From: JBLHKS01 sp047620505
Lineage (GTDB): Bacteria > Verrucomicrobiota > Verrucomicrobiia > Verrucomicrobiales > DEV007
NCBI GenBank assembly: GCA_047620505.1
Contig: JBLHKS010000086.1
Coordinates: 1 to 27,258 of the forward strand
Length of the DNA: 27,258 bases
Reading direction: 5' to 3'
Below are positions 6,963 to 14,739 of this stretch, piece by piece. Numbering within the stretch: position 1 is the first letter of the stretch; each line of letters starts with the position of its first letter. Both the position numbers and the translations under genes were made by a program. Below the pieces are notes generated by a model, which had not been told where the DNA came from, did no database searches, and was given only the letters and a program-made list of their open reading frames with translations.

Positions 6963-9221
6963 TCAGGCGTCGAGCGCGGCGTGAAGGACATCGAAACGGT
7001 ATTCCTCGACGAGGCCACGAACGGTGTCCGCGACTCCGCGGTCGTGTTCGGCGATCTCATCGGTTAACAGGAGAATTGCGTCCGCGTCGCAGGCGGTCAT
7101 GAAGCGACGCAGTCGGCCGACGAGCTCGCCCGGCAGGGAATCGAGGCTGTCCGAGGTCAAATTCGCGCGCTTTTTCGGGCGTTTGTTCGCAACGTCCGGG
7201 TCAGTTTCGGAGTCGGAATACTGATAGTCGATCCCGGCATGCTTCTTCATCGACTCCAATAACCCGAAGACGGTATACGGTTTATTGAGGAAGCCCCGGC
7301 AACCTGCGGCTGCCATTCGGTCGTAGTCGCTTTGCTTGGCGCTGGCGCTCAATGCAATGATCGTCGCCTCCGCGCCGCGCTCCAGACTCCGGATTTTCCG
7401 GACGGCCTCTTCGCCATCCATCTCCCCCAAACGGACGTCCATCAGAACGATCCGCGGCTCGACCTCTTGAAATATCTCAATGCCTTGGGCTCCGTCCGAC
7501 GCCTCGTGAATAACAAAACCCAGCGGGCGCAACATGCTGACGGCTATCGAGCGATTCAATTCGTTGTCGTCAACCACGAGCACCGTCGTCCCCTGATGCT
7601 CGTCCGCCAATCGCGCCGGGTAGCGCGAAACGTCGTCGAATTGCGGGGAAGGCTCAGCCTCCGCCAGATCGAGCGAGAAGCGGAACAGCGAGCCTTGATC
7701 CACTTTTTTTCGCGCCTCGATTTGGCCGCCCAACAGCCGGGCCATGCTTTGGGAAATCGCGAGGCCGAGTCCGGTGCTGCCTTCGCGAAGCACGCCGGTT
7801 CCGGTTTGTTCGAAGGCGTCGAAGATGCGGCATTGGTCTTCCTCCGGGATACCGATCCCGGTGTCTTCGATCTCGAAAGTTAACCTCGTCAGGCCGCCGG
7901 GTTGCGATTCGCTGGTGACACGGAGATCGATCCGGCCCGCTTCGGTGAACTTGATGGCGTTGCCGAGCAAATTGCCGAGGATCTGGCGCAGCTTCGCCTC
8001 GTCTCCCCGCAAACCGGTGGGCAGGCCTGAGGCGCTCACCACAAACTCCAACAATTTGTCGTCGGCTTGTGGCCGAAACAAATTATCCAGCTGGGCGATC
8101 AGCAGGGAGGGGTCGAAAGGGGATTCGACAGCCTTCGCCTGGCCGGATTCGAGCCGCGACATCTCCAGAATGTCATTGATGAGGGTCATCAAATGGCCGC
8201 CACTGCGGCTGATCGCCTCGCAGTGCCGCAGGTGTCCCCCCGTGAGGTTGGCATCGCGCAAGAGCAACTCGGAAAAGCCAAGGATCGCATTCATTGGCGT
8301 GCGGATTTCGTGGGAGATGTTGGCGATAAAGGCGCTCTTCGCCAAGTTGGCTCTCTCCGCCTTCAGCTTGGCGTCAATCAGCTTGCACCGTGAGTTTTCG
8401 CGCTCGGTGATATCCAGGAGGAAACCGTCGCGGTAAACAAATTCGCCGACCTCTTCTGGAACGCTTTGGCCCCGCTCGAAAACATGGCGGGTCGATCCGT
8501 CTCGATGGAGGATGCGGTATTCAACCGTGTAGCCGTCGTCATGTCCGTTGCTCGCCTCGATCACGCCTCGGCGAAGGTCGCGATCCTCCTGGTGAACGAG
8601 GCTGGCCAGGTCGCGCACCCGATTGTAGACGAAGTCCGACGCCGGAAACCCAGTCAGGTCTTCAATCGGGTCGCTCATGAATTGTACCGTCCCGTGTTCG
8701 TCATGGAGGCAGCGGAAAACGGCTCCGGGAATGTGGCTTACCAAGGCGCGGAACCTCTGTTCGCTTTCCCGCATTCTCTGCGAGATTTCCTTGCGTTCGA
8801 TCGCGCTGCGAATGACGTGCATCAGCATTTTGTCATCGATCGCCCCCTTTTGGAGGTATTCCTGAACGCCGAGCGCGACCGCCTGAAGGCCGATATGCTC
8901 GTCGTCATTTCCCGTGAAAACGATGACGGCAACGTTGGCAGGCGCGGCGGAGAGGATCGCTTCGACTGTCTCAATCCCCGAACTGTCCGGGAGGTTCAGG
9001 TCAAGCAGCACCAGGGCGTATTCCTCGCCACTCCCCAATTTCCTTTGCGCCTCGGCCCGGGTGGCGACCCGCGTGAGCTGAATCGGTTTGGTCCCGTCGT
9101 CGTGATCCCGCCACATCCGGGAAATATGCCGAGCGTCAATATCGTCGTCCTCCACCAGCAGGGCGCGCGTGGCCGACAACAGAACCGGCATTTTTAACTG
9201 CTGAGATTCGGGCAAGTTCAT
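6963..9221 (-). CDS. soluble hybrid histidine kinase (REC-PAS-HisKA-HATPase-REC-tail)
   Basis: A 752-residue protein. The N-terminal receiver (18-135) has acidic LVEDDD, Asp74 in VLLDLNLP and Lys in LQKGA. A PAS domain with PAC follows (about 152-275). HisKA has H-box SHEIRTPMN, His304. HATPase_c (about 405-520) has NLLGNAIKF, DTGIGIP and GSTGLGLA. A C-terminal receiver (546-660) has Asp595 in IVLMD and Lys in NKPY. The last ~65 residues are the helical tail shared with the 1302-residue kinase (both contain SLPxELVxRLR and end ALDA). No membrane segment is present. The ATG overlaps the stop of the upstream REC-kinase gene by 4 bp, so it is co-translated as the second gene of unit B. With two receivers of its own it can receive phosphate and pass it on within one polypeptide. 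Confidence 0.93.
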   Translation of the reverse strand: MNLPESQQLKMPVLLSATRALLVEDDDIDARHISRMWRDHDDGTKPIQLTRVATRAEAQRKLGSGEEYALVLLDLNLPDSSGIETVEAILSAAPANVAVIVFTGNDDEHIGLQAVALGVQEYLQKGAIDDKMLMHVIRSAIERKEISQRMRESEQRFRALVSHIPGAVFRCLHDEHGTVQFMSDPIEDLTGFPASDFVYNRVRDLASLVHQEDRDLRRGVIEASNGHDDGYTVEYRILHRDGSTRHVFERGQSVPEEVGEFVYRDGFLLDITERENSRCKLIDAKLKAERANLAKSAFIANISHEIRTPMNAILGFSELLLRDANLTGGHLRHCEAISRSGGHLMTLINDILEMSRLESGQAKAVESPFDPSLLIAQLDNLFRPQADDKLLEFVVSASGLPTGLRGDEAKLRQILGNLLGNAIKFTEAGRIDLRVTSESQPGGLTRLTFEIEDTGIGIPEEDQCRIFDAFEQTGTGVLREGSTGLGLAISQSMARLLGGQIEARKKVDQGSLFRFSLDLAEAEPSPQFDDVSRYPARLADEHQGTTVLVVDDNELNRSIAVSMLRPLGFVIHEASDGAQGIEIFQEVEPRIVLMDVRLGEMDGEEAVRKIRSLERGAEATIIALSASAKQSDYDRMAAAGCRGFLNKPYTVFGLLESMKKHAGIDYQYSDSETDPDVANKRPKKRANLTSDSLDSLPGELVGRLRRFMTACDADAILLLTDEIAEHDRGVADTVRGLVEEYRFDVLHAALDA

Positions 9222-10369
9222 GATCCTTGGGGGATGGGATTGACGTCAGGGGCAGCCGCGGCCGGGAGCGTAAACCAGAAGAGGCTGCCTTTGCCCAAGG
9301 TACTTTGCAGGCCAATGACTCCGTCCTGCGCCTCGATCGCCAGCCGACAGAAGAACAATCCGAGTCCTGTCGAGGGCGCGCCACGGCATTCGGCGCTCTC
9401 GACCTGTCCAAACTCTTCGAAGATCTTGTCGTGGAATTCCGGCGGCACGCCGGCTCCGGTGTCGTGGACCTCCACGCAGATTCCGCCCTCCACCGGGCGG
9501 GCGACGATGCGAATCTCGCCGCCAGCTGGCGTGAACTTCACGGCATTGCCGAGCAGGTTTGCGAGGATCCTCTGGGTCAGGCCGGCGTCGCAGCGAGCCA
9601 TGCATCCATCCGCCACATCGACGATCAGCCGTCGTTCGTTCAATACAAAATTCGTGGTGACGTAGCCAACAATATAGGTCAGGTCATAATCGCCGATCTG
9701 GACCGACATCTGACGATTTTCCAGCCGGCTCGTATCAAGCATGTCGTTAATCAGCGACTCCGCCACATTGGATTGATTGACGGCTCTGCTGAGCAATTCG
9801 GAAGACTCCGGATCCATCTTCTTGCTCGAATGGTTGAGCACGTAGTCGATCGCGCTGGCCGCCATGGTAATCGGGTTGCGGATATCGTGAGCGATCATCT
9901 GGATCAGGCTCTGGCGGCGCTCCATTAACCCCGCCAGCTCATCGTAGCGCGATTGGCGCTCGGTCCGGAGCCGGCTGGCGGCTACGTGAGAGTCGATTCG
10001 CGCTGAGACTTCGTCGATATTGCAGGGCTTGGTGATGTAGTCGACGGCTCCACACTCGAAGCCTCGCAATTTGCTATGGCTTTCGATCAAACAGCTCAGA
10101 AAAATGACTGGGACGTCCTCCAATCCTTCGATCGCTTTCAGTTGGCGGCAGGTCTCGTAGCCGTCCATCTCCGGCATATTGATATCCAGAAGGATGACTT
10201 CGGGTGATTCGAACCGCGCGGCATTGAGGGCGAGGGCACCGCTTGGGGCCTGCCGAACCCGGTAGGATTGTTCTTCGAGTCCCGCGCCAATCAGACGGAG
10301 ATTGTCCGGATTGTCCGGATTGTCGTCCACCACGAGAACGTCCGATTTGAATTGGGGATTTGCGGTCAT
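9218..10369 (-). CDS. cytoplasmic REC-HisKA-HATPase hybrid kinase, first gene of unit B
   Basis: A 383-residue protein. The receiver (9-128) has Asp62 in VILLDINMP and Lys in ITKPC. The H-box is AHDIRNPIT with His161, and HATPase_c (about 262-370) has NLLGNAVKF, DTGAGVP and STGLGL. It is paralogous to the 376-residue protein at 5098-6228. The loop after the acidic pair reads DDNPDNPDN where the paralogue has DDNPNN, because of a 9-bp tandem duplication in the DNA (10301-10319). In the ATP lid and G-box region it is intact, so it should be active. It opens unit B and overlaps the next kinase gene by 4 bp. The ATG at 10367-10369 lacks a visible Shine-Dalgarno sequence. Confidence 0.93.
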   Translation of the reverse strand: MTANPQFKSDVLVVDDNPDNPDNLRLIGAGLEEQSYRVRQAPSGALALNAARFESPEVILLDINMPEMDGYETCRQLKAIEGLEDVPVIFLSCLIESHSKLRGFECGAVDYITKPCNIDEVSARIDSHVAASRLRTERQSRYDELAGLMERRQSLIQMIAHDIRNPITMAASAIDYVLNHSSKKMDPESSELLSRAVNQSNVAESLINDMLDTSRLENRQMSVQIGDYDLTYIVGYVTTNFVLNERRLIVDVADGCMARCDAGLTQRILANLLGNAVKFTPAGGEIRIVARPVEGGICVEVHDTGAGVPPEFHDKIFEEFGQVESAECRGAPSTGLGLFFCRLAIEAQDGVIGLQSTLGKGSLFWFTLPAAAAPDVNPIPQGS

Positions 10370-10455
10370 GGCTGGATGAGGAAGTTCAGGTAGAATCGAA
10401 CGAATCCGGGATGATTTGTTGTGAATGAAGTAGGATCTCCACCAAGAGTGATTTC

Positions 10456-10495
10456 ATATGGCAATTACCATATTTATGATAATTATAATAAAAGA
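10456..10495 (-). promoter_or_regulatory. AT-rich patch with a near-palindromic operator-like site, upstream of unit B
   Basis: The 18-mer ATATGGCAATTACCATAT (10456-10473) is symmetric at 16 of 18 positions and is followed by a run of A/T to 10495. It lies about 90 bp upstream of the REC-kinase start at 10369, in the 164-bp gap after unit A. A repressor or activator site overlapping a promoter is the simplest reading. The half-site TATGGNAATT recurs in the other two unit-upstream gaps. Confidence 0.5.
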
Positions 10496-10533
10496 GCGCT
10501 GCCGGTCAATCAGATTTCCCGGCCATTTCATGG

Positions 10534-12081
10534 CTACTCCGTTGTCCTTTCAGAATTGAGAGTGAAATAAAACGTCGCGCCTTGATCCACGTCCCCTTCA
10601 GCCCAGACGCGTCCGCCGTGCCGGGTGACGATGCGCTGCACGATGGCGAGGCCGACACCGGTACCTTCAAACTCGCGGTCGGTGTGCAGTCGCTGGAACA
10701 TGCCGAAGAGTTTGTGGATATTCTTCTTTTTGAAGCCCGCGCCGTTGTCGCGCACAAAAAATACCGGGCATCCTTCTGCCCCAGCGTTACAGCCGATCGC
10801 GATCTCGGCCGGATCACGCTGGCGGCTGTATTTCACGGCGTTGCCGATCAGGTTGATGAACACCTGCCGCAGCATCGCCTGGTCGCCCGTCACGGTGGGC
10901 AAGGGAGCGACGTTCCAGTCGATGTTTCGGTTCGGCGCGATCATTTCCAGATCCCGGATGCTCTCCTGCACCAGTTCGTCGAGGCGGACGCTGCCGTCGC
11001 GCATCTCCGCTCGCCCCATCCGCGAAAACGCGAGCACATTTTCGATGAGTCTGCTCATCTTGACGCTCGAGTCCGAAATGACCTGTAATTGCTTCCGCGC
11101 CACCGGGGAAAGCTGGCCCGCGGCCTCCTCATTCAGGATATCCACATAGACCTGGATGTACCGCAGCGGCGCGTGCAGGTCATGGGAAACAGAGCTTGAG
11201 AACGAATCCAGTTCCTGGTTGGCCAATTCGAGTTCGACGGTGCGCTCCCGCACCCGGCGCTCCAGATTCGCGTTGAGCTCGCGAATTTTCTCCTCTCCCT
11301 GCTTGCGCTCGGTGACGTCGCGGAAGGTTACGATTTCCGCTGGCTCGCCGAACCAGTTTGTCTCGCCCATGCGCACGTCCACGATGGCGACCGATCCATC
11401 GGAATGCGGCACCTCGAGTTCCTGAGTCTCCACTGTCTCCAGCATGAGGCCGGGGTTCTGACCTTCGGCGGCGCGCGCGCCAAACATCCGGGTCGCTGCC
11501 TGGTTCGCAAACTTGACCACACCGTCCGCCTCCAGCACGAGGATCGCGTCCAGGCTGTTGTCCAGAACCCGCTTCAGATTCTCGTGCGCTTGGCGAGCAG
11601 TTTTCTCGGCGGCGGCGCACTCCACCGCGTTGCGAATCGCGCTGCTGATGGCGCTTTCCGGCCGGCCTTTAACGAGGTAGCTCTGCGCGCCCAGCTCGAT
11701 GCATTTGACGCCTATCGCGGGGTCGTATTGGCCAGTCACCACCACGACCGGTATCTCCGGCCCGGCTTCCCTGATGTGCTCGAGGGTCGATAGGCCAAAG
11801 GAATCGGGGAGCCCCAGATCCAGGAGGATCACGTCGGGCGGCGCCGCTTCGATCGCCGCGAACGCCTTGGCGAGCGTGGCGGCGACCTGCACGGAAACGG
11901 AGACCGACTGGTCGCTCTCGATCCCTTCCCGGGCCAAGCCCACATCGCCCGGGTTGTCCTCTACGATGAGGACTTGGATCGTGAGCAGCTGCTGTCCGGT
12001 TTGGTTCATGCCGCCGGGGATCTTTCGGGCACCGGGTTTCGCGAATTCACGATCAATCGGTTGGGTTGCTTCAGCCCTCAT
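10534..12081 (-). CDS. REC-PAS-HisKA-HATPase histidine kinase, last gene of unit A
   Basis: A 515-residue soluble kinase. The receiver (about 35-155) has Asp88 in VILLDLGLP and Lys in LVKGR. PAS follows at about 165-260, then a coiled-coil linker (ELNANLERRVRERT) typical of phytochrome-type kinases. The H-box is SHDLHAPLR (His300), and HATPase_c (about 400-510) has NLIGNAVKYS, DNGAGF and GTGVGLAI. It ends with a short tail and no second receiver. The ATG at 12079-12081 overlaps the stop of the upstream single-domain receiver (ATGA), which favours this start. An internal ATG at residue 25 is an alternative that still keeps the whole receiver. Kinases with this HisKA/HATPase type are commonly paired with Rcp1-like receivers, as here. 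Confidence 0.92.
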   Translation of the reverse strand: MRAEATQPIDREFAKPGARKIPGGMNQTGQQLLTIQVLIVEDNPGDVGLAREGIESDQSVSVSVQVAATLAKAFAAIEAAPPDVILLDLGLPDSFGLSTLEHIREAGPEIPVVVVTGQYDPAIGVKCIELGAQSYLVKGRPESAISSAIRNAVECAAAEKTARQAHENLKRVLDNSLDAILVLEADGVVKFANQAATRMFGARAAEGQNPGLMLETVETQELEVPHSDGSVAIVDVRMGETNWFGEPAEIVTFRDVTERKQGEEKIRELNANLERRVRERTVELELANQELDSFSSSVSHDLHAPLRYIQVYVDILNEEAAGQLSPVARKQLQVISDSSVKMSRLIENVLAFSRMGRAEMRDGSVRLDELVQESIRDLEMIAPNRNIDWNVAPLPTVTGDQAMLRQVFINLIGNAVKYSRQRDPAEIAIGCNAGAEGCPVFFVRDNGAGFKKKNIHKLFGMFQRLHTDREFEGTGVGLAIVQRIVTRHGGRVWAEGDVDQGATFYFTLNSERTTE

Positions 12082-12497
12082 CCCGCGTGCGGAAACTTGA
12101 CCACGGTGAGCCAGAACGATTCGATCGCCTCGACGATCAATCCGAATCCGGCCAGGTTGACTGGTTTAGTAATATAGGCGCTGGCCTGGAGTTCGTAGGA
12201 TGCACGGATGTCCCTCTCGGTCTGCGACGAGGTCAAAATGACCACAGGGATTCGCCTGAGCGACGCGTCCGCCTTCATCTCGGCCAGCACCTCCCGACCA
12301 TTCTTTCCTGGCAGATTGAGGTCGAGCAACACCATTTCCGGCCGGAACCTTTCGGTTCGCAGGAAGGTCGTGGCGTCGACTCCATTTCTAACCAATCGAA
12401 CTTCGTTCGGGATTTTTGACGTCGCCAGCTTATCCATGGTGAGATCCGCGTCCGCGTCGTTGTCTTCAACCAGCAGGATTTTGACAATGTCAGTCAT
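12078..12497 (-). CDS. single-domain response regulator (Rcp1-like)
   Basis: A 139-residue receiver with acidic residues in LLVEDND, phosphoacceptor Asp59 in MVLLDLNLPG, the Thr/Ser of ILTSS and Lys in ITKPV. There is no output domain. The C-terminal helix with IESFWLTVVKFP matches the Rcp1-type ending seen in the paralogue at 6445-6924. It overlaps the genes on both sides by 4 bp, so it is the middle gene of a tightly coupled three-gene unit. It presumably takes phosphate from the downstream kinase (10534-12081); the upstream PAS protein cannot supply any, because its kinase core is missing. Confidence 0.94.
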   Translation of the reverse strand: MTDIVKILLVEDNDADADLTMDKLATSKIPNEVRLVRNGVDATTFLRTERFRPEMVLLDLNLPGKNGREVLAEMKADASLRRIPVVILTSSQTERDIRASYELQASAYITKPVNLAGFGLIVEAIESFWLTVVKFPHAG

Positions 12498-13822
12498 GCC
12501 GCTATCCCCACGTTGACCTCGTCCGGAATCGAAAACAGAAATTGCGTCCCGGCTTTGGGGGCCGATTCCACCCAGATCTTCCCGCCTCCGCGCTCGACGA
12601 TTTTCTTGACCTCAGCGAGCCCGATGCCGGTGCCATTGTATTGACCGCACTCGTGCAGCCGCTGGAAAATCATGAAGATACGGTCGTGCGCACTGGCGAA
12701 AATTCCCCGGACGTCGCCGGAAGGATCTTTAAAGATCGAGGCGTTGAACGACACCCGGACCTGCTTCCCGTCGCGCATCGCCAGGGTGAGCACGTAGTCG
12801 GTCACCACGCCTTCGCGGAAGGTTTCCTCGACCCCTTCGGTGGCCCGCTCGGCGTTCACAAAGTAATCGGCGAACGGCGTCCCGATGAGTTCCTCGCGGG
12901 AATATCCGGACATGCGGCCCATCTGCTCGTTCACGTCCGAGATCAGCCCTTCGGGATCCACCGTGATCAGCCCGTCCACGGAAGCCTCGATCAGACCGCG
13001 ATTGTAAGCCTCCGATTCGCGCAGCCGGATTTCCAGCTCCTTTTGCGCAGTGATGTCTCGCGCGGCGGCGAACACGCCCTGAAGTTTGCCCTCGGCATCG
13101 CGGAAAGTCGACGCGTTGTAGGAAACAACCGTGATCGCGCCGGATTTGGACAACGCGGTCAGTTCGTAGTTGGTGACCTTGCCCTCCCGCAGCACCTGGC
13201 GGATGCCCTCTTCGGCGCGCTCCGGATCAGTGAAGTAATTCTTGAAGGCCGAACCGATGAGTTCCTCCCGCGGATAGCCCGTCAGCGCCGCCATCTGCTC
13301 GTTCACATCCGAAATCACCCCGACCGAGTCCGTGGTCATCAGCGCGTCGATGTTCGATTCAATCAGGGAGCGCGTGTAAAACTGGGTGGATTTCAATTCC
13401 TCAGTTAGTCGGATCTCGTCAGAAATGTCCTTGGAGATCAGAAGGAAGCCGGCCGGCTCGCCAGCGGAGTTCCGGCGCGGTGTGATCACGACGCTGGCGA
13501 TGAAGCGATCGCCATTTTTGCGGACGCGATCGAGCGTCCCCTCCCATTTTTCGCTTTGCAGGGCGGCATCCAGGATTTCGCGAGGCAGTCCCTTCTCCAC
13601 GTCCTCGCACACATGCAACATCGCCGTGTTTTCCCTGCCGACCACATCCTCCGGCTCGTGGCCGTAGAGCCGACGGGCACCTTCGTTCCAGAGGAGGATT
13701 TTCCCATCGAGGTCGCTCCCGATGATGGAGTATTCGGGGGACGATTCGAGAATATTCCCGATAAAGTCCAACGCCTGTTCAGCAGAGCCGACAATCGAGT
13801 TGTCGATCAGTTTCGTTGACAT
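12494..13822 (-). CDS. triple-PAS sensor protein with an internally deleted kinase module
   Basis: A 442-residue protein. PAS 1 lies at about 20-135, PAS 2 at about 148-262 and PAS 3 at about 270-378. PAS 2 and 3 are similar to each other (both SDVNEQM, then REELIG, then NAS-F) and probably arose by duplication. After PAS 3 the sequence jumps at residue ~378, from the PAS end (FASAHD) straight into the last part of a HATPase_c domain: RIFMIFQRLH, the G2-type GTGIGLAEVKKI, and the terminal strand. The HisKA domain with its His, the N-box and the G1 box are absent. The G2 helix also carries a Glu where relatives have Ile. It is therefore probably not a kinase but a sensor scaffold or decaying gene. 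The frame is intact, and its stop overlaps the receiver gene by 4 bp. Confidence 0.9.
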   Translation of the reverse strand: MSTKLIDNSIVGSAEQALDFIGNILESSPEYSIIGSDLDGKILLWNEGARRLYGHEPEDVVGRENTAMLHVCEDVEKGLPREILDAALQSEKWEGTLDRVRKNGDRFIASVVITPRRNSAGEPAGFLLISKDISDEIRLTEELKSTQFYTRSLIESNIDALMTTDSVGVISDVNEQMAALTGYPREELIGSAFKNYFTDPERAEEGIRQVLREGKVTNYELTALSKSGAITVVSYNASTFRDAEGKLQGVFAAARDITAQKELEIRLRESEAYNRGLIEASVDGLITVDPEGLISDVNEQMGRMSGYSREELIGTPFADYFVNAERATEGVEETFREGVVTDYVLTLAMRDGKQVRVSFNASIFKDPSGDVRGIFASAHDRIFMIFQRLHECGQYNGTGIGLAEVKKIVERGGGKIWVESAPKAGTQFLFSIPDEVNVGIAA

Positions 13823-13922
13823 GAGTTGTTTGTTTGGATGGTTCGATCCGACCAGCTCATTTCTGCGCCAATCAACTAGGGTAAATCCCTGGCATCGGCC
13901 AACGTCAACGCCATGAGGGTAA

Positions 13923-13957
13923 AGTCAATATAAATACCATAATTACTATAATTACAG
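13923..13957 (-). promoter_or_regulatory. AT-rich patch, probable promoter region of unit A
   Basis: About 35 bp of A/T-rich sequence lie 100-135 bp upstream of the triple-PAS gene start. On the minus strand it contains two direct 9-mers (GTAATTATA, GTAATTATG) and TATGGTATTT (13932-13941 on the plus strand as its complement), related to sites upstream of units B and C. The boundaries of a -35/-10 pair are not clear. Confidence 0.42.
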
Positions 13958-14170
13958 CCTTTCTTAAAAGCTTTCCGATTTTGCGGCGGACCAGCTTGCA
14001 GGAAGAGCAAAATCACCGAGCGCTCCGCCTGACCCAAGGCCGCCGATCCGCAGAAAATCCCGCCGAGCTGGGCCAGAAGTTCGTCAACGTTGACATGGGC
14101 GACGCAGCTCGTTTTTAGCCGTCAAACTTGCGCTTACAAATGGGTGTGAATGAAAGCGGTGGGCAAGGAG

Positions 14171-14190
14171 GAACGACACTCTTGTCTTTC
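14171..14190. repeat. imperfect inverted repeat, possibly a dispersed element
   Basis: GAACGACA (14171-14178) and TGTCTTTC (14183-14190) pair at seven of eight positions around a CTCT loop. The arrangement resembles small palindromic intergenic repeats of the GGAACGACA...TGTCGTTCC type, but only one copy is in the window, so its repeat status is from memory and uncertain. Confidence 0.35.
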
Positions 14191-14464
14191 ACGGAGCCTT
14201 CGGCTCGATCACTTCGCGTTCGCTCTTGGTGAGTGGGGAGCCGCAAACTTTACGGTTACCTCAATCAGTCAAACATCTCGATTAAAAACCACGCGCAGTC
14301 CCGGCAAGAGTGACCCATCGATAGAAAGGATGCCGCGACTGAAATGGGGGCCAATGTCAGGGTGTGCCGGGCGGCTCAACGGTCGGCAGCTGCTGGATTC
14401 GTCTTTGCCCAGAAATAGGGATTGCAGACGCAGGTCTCTTGCCCGGTTTCGATGGTTTGCGCAT

Positions 14465-14484
14465 CGCCGAAGCCGACTTCGGCG
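14465..14484. repeat. perfect 8-bp hairpin in the intergenic gap
   Basis: CGCCGAAG and CTTCGGCG flank a four-base CCGA loop. It is about 255 bp upstream of the DUF4838 start. No T-run follows on either strand, so it does not look like an intrinsic terminator. It could be leader RNA structure or a protein site. Confidence 0.5.
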
Positions 14485-14739
14485 CCTACACCAGGTGTGG
14501 CTTATCATATCGGGAGTGCCTGATCAAATCGCGTTCCGTCGTGCTTAGCAAAAACCGCGCATCATTGCCGTGATCTTCATCATCGACTCGCAACATCCGG
14601 CTCGCCAAAATCCAACGGACGCATGGGCGAGTCCCTCCAATCCGGCGATCAGCGCGCGCCGCTCGGATCCGCTCGATAACATTCGCTACCATTTCCGCAC
14701 AAAACCGCCGACTGGGTTTTGCAAAGACATCCTTCTCCA

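Larger units (their letters stand above)
13823..14739. other. 917-bp gap without a convincing gene, between divergent genes
   Basis: This gap separates the divergently oriented unit A and the DUF4838 gene. It should hold promoters for both. It contains an AT-rich patch near the unit A side, an imperfect inverted repeat at 14171-14190 and a perfect 8-bp hairpin at 14465-14484. Open frames on both strands (for example 14150-14548 plus and 14486-14755 minus) are rich in Arg, Ser and Cys, lack any family resemblance and look non-coding. No tRNA or recognisable structured RNA was seen. Confidence 0.6.

Noticed and set aside
10506..10533. Terminator after unit A (GCCAT/ATGGC hairpin)
   Set aside because: The stem is only five pairs and no T-run follows it on the minus strand.
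14150..14548. Plus-strand frame of 132 codons in the long gap
   Set aside because: Composition is Arg/Ser-rich without any domain, there is no ribosome binding site, and it overlaps the inverted repeat at 14171-14190 and the hairpin at 14465-14484.
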